Below are positions 31,035 to 42,015 of a DNA stretch of 64,000 bases, one piece after another. Position 1 is the first letter of the stretch, and each line of letters begins with the position of its first letter. The notes under the pieces were generated by a model, which saw nothing but the letters and a program-made list of their open reading frames with translations, did no database searches and was not told the DNA's origin. The translations under genes and the position numbers were made by a program. The stretch is from Eudromia elegans. Lineage: Eukaryota; Chordata; Aves; Tinamiformes; Tinamidae. The DNA is taken from assembly GCA_003342815.1 (NCBI GenBank), contig PTEX01000024.1:1741159-1805158 (forward strand), given 5' to 3'.

Positions 31035-31504
31035 ATGGCCGTGTCCGCGCCGCCCGTCATCGCCGCGACTTCGAGCGGCGGCGCGGCGGGCTCGGCGGGC
31101 TTGTTCCGCGCGGAGCCGCTCTACTCGAGCCCCGCCGAGTCCCCGCGCCTCACCAACAGCCTCGTCAACACCTTCCTGGCCGCCGGCAGCGGCGGGGGCG
31201 GCAGCGGCGGCAACGAGTGTAAGATGGTCGACCTGCACGGCGTGAAGGTGGCCTCGTTCCTCGTGGAGGGGCAGGAGCTGATCTGCCTGCCTCAGGTCTT
31301 CGACCTCTTCCTCAAGCACTTGGTGGGGGGCTTGCACACGGTCTACACCAAGCTGAAGCGCCTGGAGATCACGCCCGTCGTGTGCAACGTGGAGCAGGTC
31401 CGCATCCTGCGCGGGCTGGGCGCCATCCAGCCCGGCGTCAACCGCTGCAAGCTCATCACCAGGAAGGACTTCGAAACTTTGTACAACGACTGCACCAACG
31501 CCAG
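31035..31504 (+). CDS. DACH2: DACH2 coding exon 1 (dachshund homolog 2), N-terminus and DAC domain
   Basis: The exon encodes 156 residues plus two bases (AG) and ends at a strong donor (CCAG|GTGAGC), so intron 1 is in phase 2. The ATG at 31035 has good context (GCCATGG). Residues 1-47 (MAVSAPPVI, LFRAEPLYSS) match the DACH2-specific N-terminus, not DACH1. Residues 48-60 are a Gly/Ser linker. Residues 61-156 (from NECKMVDLHG) are the DAC/Ski-Sno domain, with ELICLPQVFDLFLKHLVGG, TKLKRLEITPVV, GLGAIQPGVNRCKLITRK and DFETLYNDCTNA all intact. The family is a nuclear transcription cofactor acting with SIX, EYA and PAX proteins in muscle, limb, eye and neural development. The full protein is about 600 residues in human, with a C-terminal coiled-coil Dachbox-C encoded far downstream. 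The paralogue DACH1 is excluded by ASFLVEGQ and KLITRK, the lack of the long Ser/Gly tracts of DACH1, and adjacency to CHM. No frameshift or missing conserved block is seen. Confidence 0.96.
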
Positions 31505-34500
31505 GTGAGCGGCCAAACTTCGCTCCTCCGCACGCCGGCCATGGGGGCGGCCCCGGGCCGGGCGGCCCTCGAGGCGCTCCCGTGGTGGCCCCTCCTTTAG
31601 GGCCCCGCTGTGTGGGAAACTTCCCCCGCGCGGGCAGTTTGGAGCCGCGTGAGGCACCCGGGTTGCGGAGCCCCCCGAGCCGCGAATCAAATTGATGAAA
31701 AGTTTCCCTAAGGGGACGTGCCTGGCAGGTAAATAACGCACCGAGGCGTTCTGAAATCTGGCTGGCCTAGAAGTTGACCTCTAAAAGATTATCTGTTGTT
31801 GTCCCTTATCTGTTGTTACCTTCGGTTGATTTCTGTGAGCGCGGCGAAGTTTTTCCCCTGGGAAGCGCGCGATCTGCTCCGGTGATGCAGACTTCAGGTA
31901 CAACTCGCACATCTCTGCCCTCTTGCAACTCTCTCACAGGCTACAGGAATGCTTAAGTGTTAAAAATGATTATTTCACCACTTTTTTTTCCCCTTTCTGA
32001 GCCCTTGAGGCTGAGGAGGATGGAGGGAGTAGGTAACTCGGAGAAGGGCGTAGAAGTCGGGCCCGGGAGCGAGGAGCGGGAGCCGAGCGGTGCAGCGCGG
32101 CGGTGGCGGCGCTCAGAGGGAGCCGGGACCTGGCCGGGCTCGGAGATGGGGCAGGACGGAGAGGTGTTTGGGGAGGGGGCATCTCATGGGGGCAAAAACA
32201 TCCCCTGACCCAGCTCGTGACGGGTTGCGGGAGCACCAGCTCTTCCCACCTGGTTGCGAAAACAGTGCTCTTGCCTACTGGGGGCTTCTGGTCCCACTGC
32301 ACTTCCTAAATGCTTCTCGCTTATCACAGCACTGCTTCACCTGCGTTTATATCCTCTGCAAATGCTGCTATTTGGAGTAACCCGCCGGTACTGATGTATT
32401 TTGTGTTCGTGACTGCAGGTGAAGTGCATAATATTATCGATCCGTACAGAACTTTTTGAGTATTGTAACTTAGAGTTAGTTGCGTTCTATGACATGAATT
32501 GTGTGCTTAACCTGTCGTCTGTCTTGCAGGGATTTTTCCTACAACAGCCCGTATTTCACAGTAGAGAGTGTTGGACCAAAATAGCTAAATAGGTGAATGG
32601 TCTGTTTGCTTGTTTGTGAAGTGCTCTGGGAGCCTCTGCAGCGCTTGCTACCAAACAAGTAAAACACTGGGGAGCTGCTAGCGGCTCTGCAGTTGTGAGA
32701 GTCTGTGCCTGGGAAGTGAAGTTTTGAAAAATACGTCTTTTAGAGTGAAATGCTGGATATGCAGTGGTCATCTGCACCACCGAAGTATTACTTTGAACTC
32801 AGAAGCCTGTGCATCACCTTTCTATATATGAATGTAAGAAATCTCTCACTAATTAAACGCGCGCACACACAGAGCTATATATAAATATATTGCTTCAAGA
32901 CTGTAGAAAGGCTGGCATTATTAAACTGCCTGGAAAAGCTACATAAATGCTGCTATCATTGTTTTCTATGGTAATGACTTAAAAATAAACATCTTTTATT
33001 ATATATTATTATTGTTATATATTAGCCTATACTTTCAGCTGTAATGCCAACCATTAATATGTAATTGAAGAATGAGAATTTTCATATCTCATTCTTGTCT
33101 ACTCTTTTGCGTGATATATTTTCAGTTGTTGCTTGTCCCTAGAGCTCATAAGAACAGCAGAGAAATATACCTGTGAGAGGGAGCTTTTCTGTGCTTCTGT
33201 AACAGTAATTACATGCATCATCATCTGTGACTTTTTTAATGATGGTACAGGTATAGTTTTCATACAGATGTAAACAAAATCATCATAACTTTTATTATCG
33301 TTAGACATCGTTATAACTAGTTTGTAAGGGATTTCAAAACGAAACTAATTCATTTCATTTCAAGTAGCATCTTTAAGAACCTAATGATTACAGCATATTT
33401 ACAAAATTTCTTTACTAATTTGCAATATGTTGAAAGACTACTTAAATTAAGAACAAGTTCTAAATTTTAGTAGGAAAATATGAGGTTTATTTAAAAGAAG
33501 ATTTTATTTCAGAATTAAATTTAAAACTCTGGCGAGAACATTCTTGTGGCCTTAGCTGTATCAGTCCTTAAATATCAGAATTAAGAGTATGATAAAACTT
33601 TTTTTTTTTTTCCCATTTTACTGTTGTTGGCCATTTATTTTGTGAATAAGGAATAAAACATTCCATGAGAGAGAGGATGCTTTCTAGAAAAGCTCATTTC
33701 GGTACATGGCGTATGTTTTGTTGTGATTGCAAGTATTCAGTTAAAGTAATAGTTGGTGTTGCTTGAACTATTCGCAGATGATGAAAGACTTTCGAAATGA
33801 ATTTAAGCAGTAAATGCAGACATTTTATTTTATGAGGTAATGAGGATCTAGTCATGTTGTCTATTAAAAGCTACCCTATAGTCAGCAATGCTTTGTCTTT
33901 TATTAGGAGAATGATGTCAAGATTATAATTAAACCAACCCAGTCATGTACCACTGCACAGAGCTTCTGTGTATATTGATTTAAAATGTGGGCTTCTGGTT
34001 ATATAGACTACTGTGACTCAGTATGTTTCGCATGTGTTCAGACTTGGCCCAACTTGTGAATTCGGGAGGTGGTGGCACGTTGAGATAAAAATGATCAATT
34101 TTTCAGTTTTCTGCTCTTCCTTGAGGGAGCGACTTACTTAAAACATCCTCTTGAGAGACGTTGCTAGCGCAGTGCATTCTGTCAGGGATGCAGCAGGGAG
34201 GGTTTTACTTTCCGAGCAAATTAATTTTACTTTTGAAAAAATCCCCCTTTCTGTTTGGACATCTTGAAAGTCTGTGCTTGTTTAAAAAGAATACTGACAT
34301 GCTGTAGCGTTTTTGTCAGAAGCACATCTAATCTGTAGAAACCTTGATTAGAATTCTCTGCTCTTTTCATAGCAAGAGAGCTTTCCATTTGAAGTGTAAC
34401 ATGCTTTTCCTCCAAAATGGAGAATTTGTGTGTTTCCTGCATGTGTATATGCATAATACAGAGATAATTTTCTACTGCAACTTCTACAACAGAAAGTGCT

Positions 34501-34599
34501 GTGTTTTTGTAGCAAAGACAAAAAAGCTAAACAATTAGGTATTAATGATATTCTCGTTGCATATTCAAAAGGTCTTTGCAAGCGTTTCTTCTCCTTTTT

Positions 34600-35200
34600 T
34601 CTTTTCACCATTTCAACCTGCAGAACTCTTCACTGTCACTTCAAATCACACAATTCTACGAAGATAAAACAACATTTAAACTCATTTGCTTTGGGAGGGA
34701 AATTGAGCATTTGCACCCAATAAGCCTGATTGTGGAACTGCATGCAAATTGTGTTTTGATTTATCTCTTTTGCACTTTTTTCCATTTGAATTGATCTTGC
34801 ATTAATTTTGCCAAGCGGCTCTGTGAGGCTGCAGATGTTGCCCTGTGTTTAATAAATCAATGAGACAGATCTGAATGAATCACTTCAGATGGATTCTCTG
34901 CTCGGTTTGATGTCTAGATGTTATTCTTAGCTTGTTATCATGACAGATGCATTAATGTTCCCATACACTGCCAGCAATGTCAAAGAGATTGAAGCTTTTA
35001 AAGTGGCCGTGTCCCCTTTTCCCCCTTCTCTTAGACTAACTAAATTGCCTTTAGCAGTAGGTCAAAATACAAACTTAATCATGGAATTACTGGGGGAAAG
35101 ATACCAAATTTGTGATCACATTGTGAGGCCAAGTCACACATGCACAATTTCATATGGAATGATTAATTATGCCTAAATAGTGGCGATCAATATTAAAATC
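34600..35200. promoter_or_regulatory. Candidate DACH2 intronic enhancer (conserved-element-like)
   Basis: CpG-free, non-repetitive sequence of even base mix about 3.1 kb after exon 1. It contains a homeodomain palindrome TTAATTA within GATTAATTATGC (35161-35172), an E-box-like CATATG at 35151-35156, a TGATCA core in TTGTGATCACATTGTG at 35110-35125, and GAATGAATCACTTCAGAT near 34874. Low CpG, lack of simple repeats and clustering of homeodomain-type sites resemble known vertebrate developmental enhancers. The enhancer role is inferred. Confidence 0.4.
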
Positions 35201-35370
35201 TAAACATAGGCTAGTTCCTTGATAGAGTAGCCACTTTCTCAACATTAATATTTCATTGTAATAGGAATGATCCGAATAAATAATATAAGACTAGGATATG
35301 TTAAAAGTGTTACCAGAAATAGAATATCATTATGTGCAAATTGATTAAAGGCTGAGTAAGGCTTTTGGAT

Positions 35371-35440
35371 TTGTTTGTTAGTTTGTTGGTTGGTTTATTT
35401 TTTCCTGGTTTATTTTTTAATCCTTTTTTTTTTCCCCTTT
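35371..35440. repeat. TTTG-rich and T-rich low-complexity tract
   Basis: TTTG/TTGG-type words followed by T-rich and C-rich runs lie just downstream of the candidate enhancer at 34600-35200. A simple repeat only. Confidence 0.75.
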
Positions 35441-35805
35441 TGGATTTAAATGCATCTGGATTTAACATCTGTTAGATGCAAAATAGGAAAATTTGTTACA
35501 TTTCCATTCTTGTTTACCATTAATGTTGGATCTGTTAGAAAAGTTGTTGATGACTATTAATTTCTGGTCTGTGTAGTCTGGAATTAGTTTTCAAGGAGTA
35601 AAACCTGTGGAACACAAATTGAGGGGGGAAAAAAAATGCTCAAAGTGCTCTGTGGTGAATAGTGAATTTCCCAAATAAGCGCAGTTTTTGCTGCCTTTTC
35701 TTTTGTTGGTATTTGTTAAAATATTTCTGACTTTTCTTTTTTTCTTTTGAAGATATAGGACCTGGTAATTTGTGTCAATCACTTTGCTATGAAGCTGTTC
35801 TCTTT

Positions 35806-35838
35806 CTGTTAAGTTTTAAGTGCATTAAAACTTAACAG
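35806..35838. repeat. Perfect 14-bp inverted repeat, 5-nt loop
   Basis: The arms CTGTTAAGTTTTAA (35806-35819) and TTAAAACTTAACAG (35825-35838) are exact reverse complements around GTGCA. It would form a compact RNA hairpin in the DACH2 pre-mRNA, on either strand. No terminator or RNA gene context is present. Confidence 0.95.
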
Positions 35839-36029
35839 GATTATCTGTTTTATACCTCCCCTAAAAAAAACCCCAAAACACAGCCTTTACTTTTTTTCTC
35901 ATTAAGTCTTCTGAGAATAAAATGCAGAAACTGGCTGTAACAGATCTAGATTTATGTTGGCATTCTTGGTATTCTTGCTCCAGTAGTTTCAATTTGATAA
36001 AGGAAACAATATATGTAATAGAAATTCCC

Positions 36030-36270
36030 AGTTTATTCAAATGAGCGCCGCCTTTAGCATTGTCGCGTTTGCCTTTCTGTGGCCCATATATCAACGCGTG
36101 GCAATGCCATAATGCTCAGAGAGCCTCCAGAAGCGGCCGGCTCGGTGCCTGTGGGTTTGTTCTCACACTCGGGCTGCTCGTGGGCGCAGTCTGTGTGCTC
36201 TAAAGGCAGATGGAAACCAACTGTGGTGGAACCGAGGGCCAAAGCGGAAACGGCCGGATTAGGGAATTGC
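36030..36270. other. Small CpG-containing patch in DACH2 intron 1
   Basis: CpG frequency rises clearly above the flanks (GCGCCGCC, GTCGCG, CAACGCGTGG, GCGGCCGGCTCGG, GGAAACGGCCGG). The patch is too small for a classical island. It has no convincing open frame with splice signals; a 67-83-codon open frame exists on each strand but resembles nothing known. It could be a minor alternative promoter, an enhancer with retained CpGs or old GC-rich DNA. Confidence 0.4.
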
Positions 36271-36859
36271 GTTTTGTTATAGGCAGTGATCTTAGAGTGA
36301 GACAATATTATCTGCCTACTCTGAATATTTAGCAGTGGTCTCTTTGGTAATTTTGTAGAGCATCCCTAAGGAGCTGTGGTTTGGCTGTTTCGCTGTTTGC
36401 AGGTTGGGATTTACATTGCAAAGGAGCCGTTGGTCAGTCCCAAAGCAAGAGGTGTTGAAGTCGGGACGCGCGGTTCCCATTCCCGGGAACTGCTCCCGTT
36501 AGCTAGGATTGCGGCCCTTCTCCTCAGAGGTGAGGTCTTTGCCAAAACCTGCGTTTAGTTTCCTTTCTCCTTTATTTAATCTATTAAATATCAGTGAAGG
36601 AGCTGTGTGTATTGTGCCTTTTTGAAAATGCTGCGGAAAGTGTTTGAGCCTAACCTTGTTTTTGCTGAATGCAAATTGTTAATCTTTTTTTCTGCTTGTT
36701 GTAGAAATGATGTACTTTATTGAAGTTATGAACAAATCTGCATCAGTCCTTCCTGTAAAATACTGACAAAAGCAACTAGATGGGACTAGCTCCTAACTTC
36801 ATGTAATTGTCCTTGTAACAAAACCCTCTCAGTGTGTGGAAATACAGCACGTCGGTGGT

Positions 36860-37080
36860 CTCTACAATGATCAATGAGCTAATGTGAGCAATGCTAATGG
36901 CAACAACCAAAATAAGCATACTCCAGAGTTTCTGCAGCCTGTGACTTCTTCTTTTGGTGTAAGATAAGGGCAGATTTTATATGTTATGATTAAATGTTTA
37001 TTACCAAGCACAAGCACATTAGTTTATAATGATTCGCAGTGATTTAGATTTATCCTGCTTGATATTAGAGCTGTCCCTTG
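36860..37080. promoter_or_regulatory. Candidate conserved non-coding block in DACH2 intron 1
   Basis: CpG-poor unique sequence with several TAAT, ATTA and AATGAG-type words, for example GATCAATGAGCTAATG near 36869 and GATTAAATGTTTATTA near 36988, and a GATAAGG GATA-type site near 36964. No coding frame. Composition resembles vertebrate enhancers; function is inferred. Confidence 0.3.
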
Positions 37081-37309
37081 GGGCTGTGCCCTTTTGATCT
37101 TTGTTCTGTCTTGGTACAGTGTGGTTATCCAAAGTGACTTAGTAATAGGGACATCCCCCCAACCTGTTAGTAACACTGATACCGATTAACTTGGTGCTTT
37201 GCTGTCTGCTCCGGAAGGTTCTCACATCCACGTCCTGTGAAACTTAAATTTGCCTCTTTTCCTCCCGTTTCTGTGGCACAGCTGTGTTCCTCTTGTGTGT
37301 GTGCATATA

Positions 37310-37960
37310 TAAAGTTTAATGTCACTAGCAAGCGTGGGGAGATTATATTTCCTTGTCAGTACATCCTGACCTGCTAAGCCCATTTTGCTCATTAAACTAT
37401 ATTGTCAGAGCCTTTTTTGAGTCTGTTATAAATACCTCCTTCCCCCTGCCTCCTGAAATGAGAACCAAACCAAATGAACAGCGTGAGCCTTATTACTGTA
37501 CAGTGCCTTAGCGTGGCGTGTTGCAGTGTATGCTGCCATGTGTACATTAAGGTATAAAACATTCAATTGTGTCCGATGATCTTATCAAGTTTCTGGAAAT
37601 TGATATCTGGTAGCAGCGTTTAACCTACATCTAGTCTATCTGCTATTTATGTGATGGGTTAAAAAGAAAAAGTAGTATTGATCTGTTGCTGGATTAAAGT
37701 TTGAAATCGGCAGCAGCATGAGCACAAAAGGCTTTTTTTTATGATTTCTCAGCTTGCCATTGATCTACCAGTTTTATCGCATTCATTATTTATTAAAAGA
37801 ATTTGCAAGCTAAACATAACGTTAAGCTAGTTTGCACACAGGGAGTGCACTTAGGAAATTGAATGGAAATTGCATTAGAGATGAACATCTGTGCTATTTT
37901 TCCACTCGTGTGTTTATGGGTTTGTATAAAAGGTGTATTGGATTAACAGTTATAACCATT
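37310..37960. promoter_or_regulatory. Candidate conserved non-coding block in DACH2 intron 1
   Basis: Non-repetitive, CpG-poor and mixed-composition sequence with no coding potential. It includes GCTCATTAAACTATATTG near 37388, CCATTGATCTACC near 37757, CATTCATTATTTATTAAAAG near 37780 and GGAAATTGAATGGAAATTGC near 37854. The evenness of composition over 650 bp sets it apart from the T-rich filler around it. Enhancer role is inferred. Confidence 0.3.
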
Positions 37961-38689
37961 ATAGCTTGCAGCAATATGTTAGAACCCTGAGCATTTAGTA
38001 GTTATTTAGAGGAAAGACTTTTTGATAATCCTAAAAAAAAAGATAATACCCTAAAAAACAGTTCTCTTGGTAGATTTTTATAGATAGGCTTTTTGCTAGG
38101 AATGTATGAAGCTTGAGGTATCTAGCTGTATTATTCCTGTGATCTATTTATCTGTTACATATAACTCCATTATTGTCATTATTTGAAGATTTCTAATGAC
38201 AGTATTAATTAAGGTTTGCAATATGAGTTCTTGGCACACAGAGACCAAAGTGTAGAAATAAAATCTTATTTTAGAAATATACAAGGGCAGTACAAGCATT
38301 AGTAAGATTCTTAATACTTTCTTTAATATTTACCCAGTAGTTGAGGTAATTTTTTTTTATCCTTTTTAATCTAGATGCTTTGTGTGACTAAACAGATGAC
38401 AGCCTTAAAAGTGTTTTGAAGACCTTTCCACTTTAGTTCAGCTGGTGTTGAGGGCAGCCCAACTTGAAGTTGTCTGTGACATATCAAGCACAGCGTTGAC
38501 TCCCTAGAATTTTGAGGTCATAGTCTACAATAATGCTGTTTTTTTGTTTGTGCCCTTTCTATAAAATAGGTTATTTTGCTTGAATGCCTGATGGTTGAAT
38601 AGAGAAAACAAAGGAATGAATACTTTAAAGGCTGTGAGTGAAAAGTGTATTTTTAGAATCAAGATATTATCTATTTTATTTGGTCTAAA

Positions 38690-39260
38690 AGTATGTGCAG
38701 CATGATCTGTTTATGACTAAAATGTACTGAAATATGTCATGTTTTGCATCATCGGTGCATTTTCGGTTATTCTATTCAAAACTCAACCTGATGCATCTTA
38801 CCAGCTTGTTAAGGGTCTCCAGTGCTAAGAAGCAAAATTGTTCTTTATACCTTAAGATTGCACTGCCTTTTCCTGAATGCTTTTAATTGCAAACACGCTA
38901 TGTTTCTTTTCTCAAACAAGATGGACCCCTTCAATTCGAATACTCTTTTGAACAGGTAGCTCTAACTTTCAATTAAAGGATTCCAGTGTTTGAACTACTT
39001 TCCTTGATGCATCGCACTCACTGTCATTTTTCCTGCTGTTGTTCCCAGCCTTAGGCCCCTTTGATCATGGTTTTATCATGATTTTATCACATGTTTCAGC
39101 TGAAGGTCACTTTTGTAGTCTGGGAGAAACTTCAGACAAGTCCGCAAATTTGGTTCAAATTGCATTTGCTTTGGACGCTTAATAAATTTCGTAAATGCAC
39201 CCACATCTTAGCTGTTACATGCCTGTGTCTTTACGAAAAGTCTTTACTCTTAACATACTT
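38690..39260. promoter_or_regulatory. Candidate conserved non-coding block in DACH2 intron 1
   Basis: A CpG-poor unique block with no coding potential. It holds TTTTAATTGCAAACACG near 38881, TTCAATTCGAATACTC near 38930, TTTCAATTAAAGG near 38968 and ATCATGATTTTATCACATG near 39077. The repeated near-palindromic AT cores are the kind bound by homeodomain factors. Assignment is inference from composition only. Confidence 0.28.
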
Positions 39261-40377
39261 TATGTAGCTGGTAAGTGCATAAAATTCTCAGCCTCTGATT
39301 TGCTTGTGACTTGGTCCTGTATGTGGCAGATGAGGTGTTGGCTTGTGCTGTTTTAGCAGTAAGGATGCTCAGTCCTCAGTACATTTTGGCATCCACTGCC
39401 CTCAAACTCCTGCGGGTGGTGAAGTTAACATGGAAAACTTAATAAGTGAATCAAAGTTATTTGATACTGTATGTAAGTAATCCCGTCTATTCACAGAATA
39501 GGAATAAATGCCTTGTGGAAGAAAGGTTTTTATTGGCGTTCATTGGAGTTAACTGAGTTGTGTGGGTGTTGATGAAGCTGTGAACATTCCTCCTCTGGCC
39601 CCTGGCAGGGGCAGGAGGTGAGTTGTAGCCCTCTGAATCAGCCCTCTGAGTCAGCCCTGTGCTCTCTATCTCGTAAATGACTTTCTAAACTCCTGCATGC
39701 CTCTGCTGCTGAGTTGTCTTATTGCTGTTGGGATGACTGTAGTTCCGCTTGCAGCACCGGGTGCCAGTAGGAGCATTCGGCTAGCTGTGTGCTGCATACC
39801 ATGCTGTGTGTTGCAGTAACTTGGCTTCCTAATTAAGAAGGCCTTGTTTCTATTGAGTGTGCTTAAAATGTTATTAGGGATTTTTTTTGTGGGTATATTG
39901 GTAACATTTTTCCATAGAGCAAGTACTACATGTTACTAACAGACTGTTATTTAGCAAAGGCCCTAGAAGTGTGTGTGTATATATATAATATTTTGTTGTT
40001 GTTGAAGGTATCTCGCTGCTGCAGATCTCTAAAGATGCCTGCTCTTGTCTTTGTCGTTTTGAATTTTCTTATGCTGGAGAGAAGCAATTTTCCCCAAAGA
40101 TTCTGAGACAATACTGAAACAAAACCAGAAGTAGTAGGAAAAAAATGTCAAGTTGTTCCAATTCTATTAAAAATATATGAAAACAAAAAATAGTTTTGAT
40201 CAAAATTCTGGCTGTTAAAAAACAGCAGAATGTGAATAATACCCTGAAACAAGATGTAAGGTACTGAAATCTTGGGTTATGGAATTGTCTCTGTTGCGTG
40301 GGCTTGTTATTGATAAATGTACTTGGTGATGTGTTTTTGTAGCTTTTTGAGGCTTAGGTGACGTTCATTTTTAATGT

Positions 40378-40765
40378 GGCACTTTCCGTGGCGCTGAGCG
40401 TCCCGTTGCCGCTGGGCTCGGTTCTGGGTGCCGCGAGGCCGTGGGGCCGTGCGCGCGGCGCCGGCACCGTAACGCGGCGGTTCGTGGTGTCGCCGTGCTC
40501 GTGAGCCCCGCTCGCCTGCCTCCCTGCGCTCCGCACACGCGTGGCGCAGCAGAGCCGGCCCTGCCCGAGCGGGGAGGACGCTGCGGGGCCCCGCTCCGCA
40601 GCCCCGGCTCGCCTCTTGGGGGACCGCGCTGGGGATGCCTTTGCCCGCGGTGCTTGTGCTGCTGCAGCAGTCCCCTCTCCTCCGGGCAGCTGGGCCAGCA
40701 CACAGGTCCGTCCGGTACCGTGCTGGGGGCTGTCCCTCCTGCTCTGTCTTTAGCAAACTGTCCGA
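40378..40765. other. Orphan CpG island in DACH2 intron 1
   Basis: About 390 bp of very high GC with dense CpG (GCGCGCGGCGCCGG near 40450, CCGTAACGCGGCGG near 40467) is set abruptly in AT-rich intron 9.3 kb after exon 1. Open frames of up to 196 codons exist on both strands, as expected for CpG islands, and none resembles a known protein. It could be an alternative DACH2 promoter, a promoter of an unannotated non-coding RNA, or a Polycomb-type orphan island. The sequence alone does not decide. Confidence 0.6.
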
Positions 40766-40978
40766 GCGCCTGCACAGCTCGTCAAATCTGCCCCTTCCTG
40801 CTGCAGCTCTGGAAAGTTACTGTGCTGTGGTGTCACAGAGGACTGTTCTCTAGCATGTTGCACCAGAGGGTGTTTCGATCTTCTCCTTGTCTTGCCTTGA
40901 ATAAGGTTTCTTCAAAAATCAGCTCCTCCCAAAACTCCTGCCCCCTAATGAACTGGGCTTGTTCTGCCTTCTTTCCTA

Positions 40979-41001
40979 TATGTGTGTGTGTATGTGTGTG
41001 T
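40979..41001. repeat. TG-rich microsatellite
   Basis: A short imperfect (TG)n tract interrupted by TATG. Comparable short TG tracts occur near 48555 and 62390-62403. Confidence 0.85.
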
Positions 41002-41334
41002 TGGAGAGTTTTTTTCTTTTTTCATTTTTAATTGTACAGACTGGAAAAAAAAGTCTCTCAGGCTATCATGAGAGTTTATTTTCATGTGTGGAAACAAAAC
41101 AAAAGCAAGAAAGATTTCACAATAGATTTATTGCAGGCATCTGTGCTGAATAATACAATGACCGCTGTGGAGCTGTTTGGAATATAACTCAAGACTGTTG
41201 AGTAAGTTTTGAGAACTTAACTGCCCTGAACAAAAGTGCCGATTAGGGAAAAGACCTTTGTTTCTGCTAGTGTATTCTGACTGCAGGTATTACAAACCCT
41301 CTGTGTTAGTTGCTGTGTTGCATGCAGTCCTGCA

Positions 41335-42015
41335 GTGTTCCTGTGCAGCGGCCTCTGCTCCCCGGCAGCAGCTCCCCTCGTAGGGCAGTGCGGCCGCCTC
41401 TCTGACTTGAGCAGCCTGGCAAAACCACAGACCTGCCTGGTAGAGCTGGTGCTCGCCACGTGCGTTGCGGAAGGTGAGTGCAGCCGTCCCGATGCCCTCG
41501 AGCGGTGCAGAGACTCCGTTCTCTCGGTTCTGAGATGGGTTTTGAAGGTGCAGTTATTTGTAGGGCACTGTTGTGGCAGCATTGCATAGGACTGCTCCAT
41601 CCATCCACTCCTGAGGACGAGGAAACAAAGGCAGAAGAAGGTGACGGGCTAGGTCTGATGAGTGTCCCCTTTGTGCTGGCAGAAAGGTTGTTTCTCCAAA
41701 GCAGAGATGCTCAATAGGAATCAGTTACCGATTTACCGGGAGAAGGGGCGGGGAGGCCGAGCTGGAGTGTGCAGGGTGTTTGTCTGGGGTTCCTGCAGCC
41801 TGGCAGGCTGCGAGGAGGGTGCCTGAGAAGCTCCGTGGGCAGCCCTGAGTAGTGGTGTGTGGGCGAGGGCGATGCGACGAGCGGCCTGGGATGGCTGCGG
41901 GAGATGGGCTGCGCTGGGCGCCGCGTGTGCAGCGGGACGCCGTTACTGCCTCTTCTGCTGTCCGTGGCCGGTGCCAGCCTCTTTATTTTGTACGTCTCCC
42001 GTGGCATCTTCTCCT
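41335..42015. other. Two GC-rich patches beside the orphan island
   Basis: GC-rich stretches with moderate CpG occur at about 41340-41520 and 41740-42010, separated by ordinary DNA. Overlapping short open frames on both strands (70-127 codons) show no family resemblance. The stretches probably belong to the same local GC-rich domain as the island at 40378-40765. No promoter or splice structure is clear. Confidence 0.4.

Larger units (their letters stand above)
30370..31640 (+). promoter_or_regulatory. DACH2: DACH2 CpG-island promoter
   Basis: A 1.3-kb island of very high GC and dense CpG spans the upstream region, 5' UTR, coding exon 1 and the start of intron 1. There is no TATA box. GC boxes, two oppositely oriented CCAAT boxes and GCGCGC-rich DNA lie 150-220 bp upstream of the ATG, which suggests a start site around 30900-30980; the exact base cannot be read from the sequence. 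CpG-rich DNA resumes at about 32030-32160 inside intron 1. Long open frames on both strands (up to 334 codons) result from the GC bias. Confidence 0.85.

Noticed and set aside
30218-31222. 334-codon plus-strand open frame across the DACH2 promoter, with similar long frames on the minus strand
   Set aside because: It comes from extreme GC content. It is Arg/Ala/Pro-rich without domains, and overlaps the real DACH2 exon in another frame.
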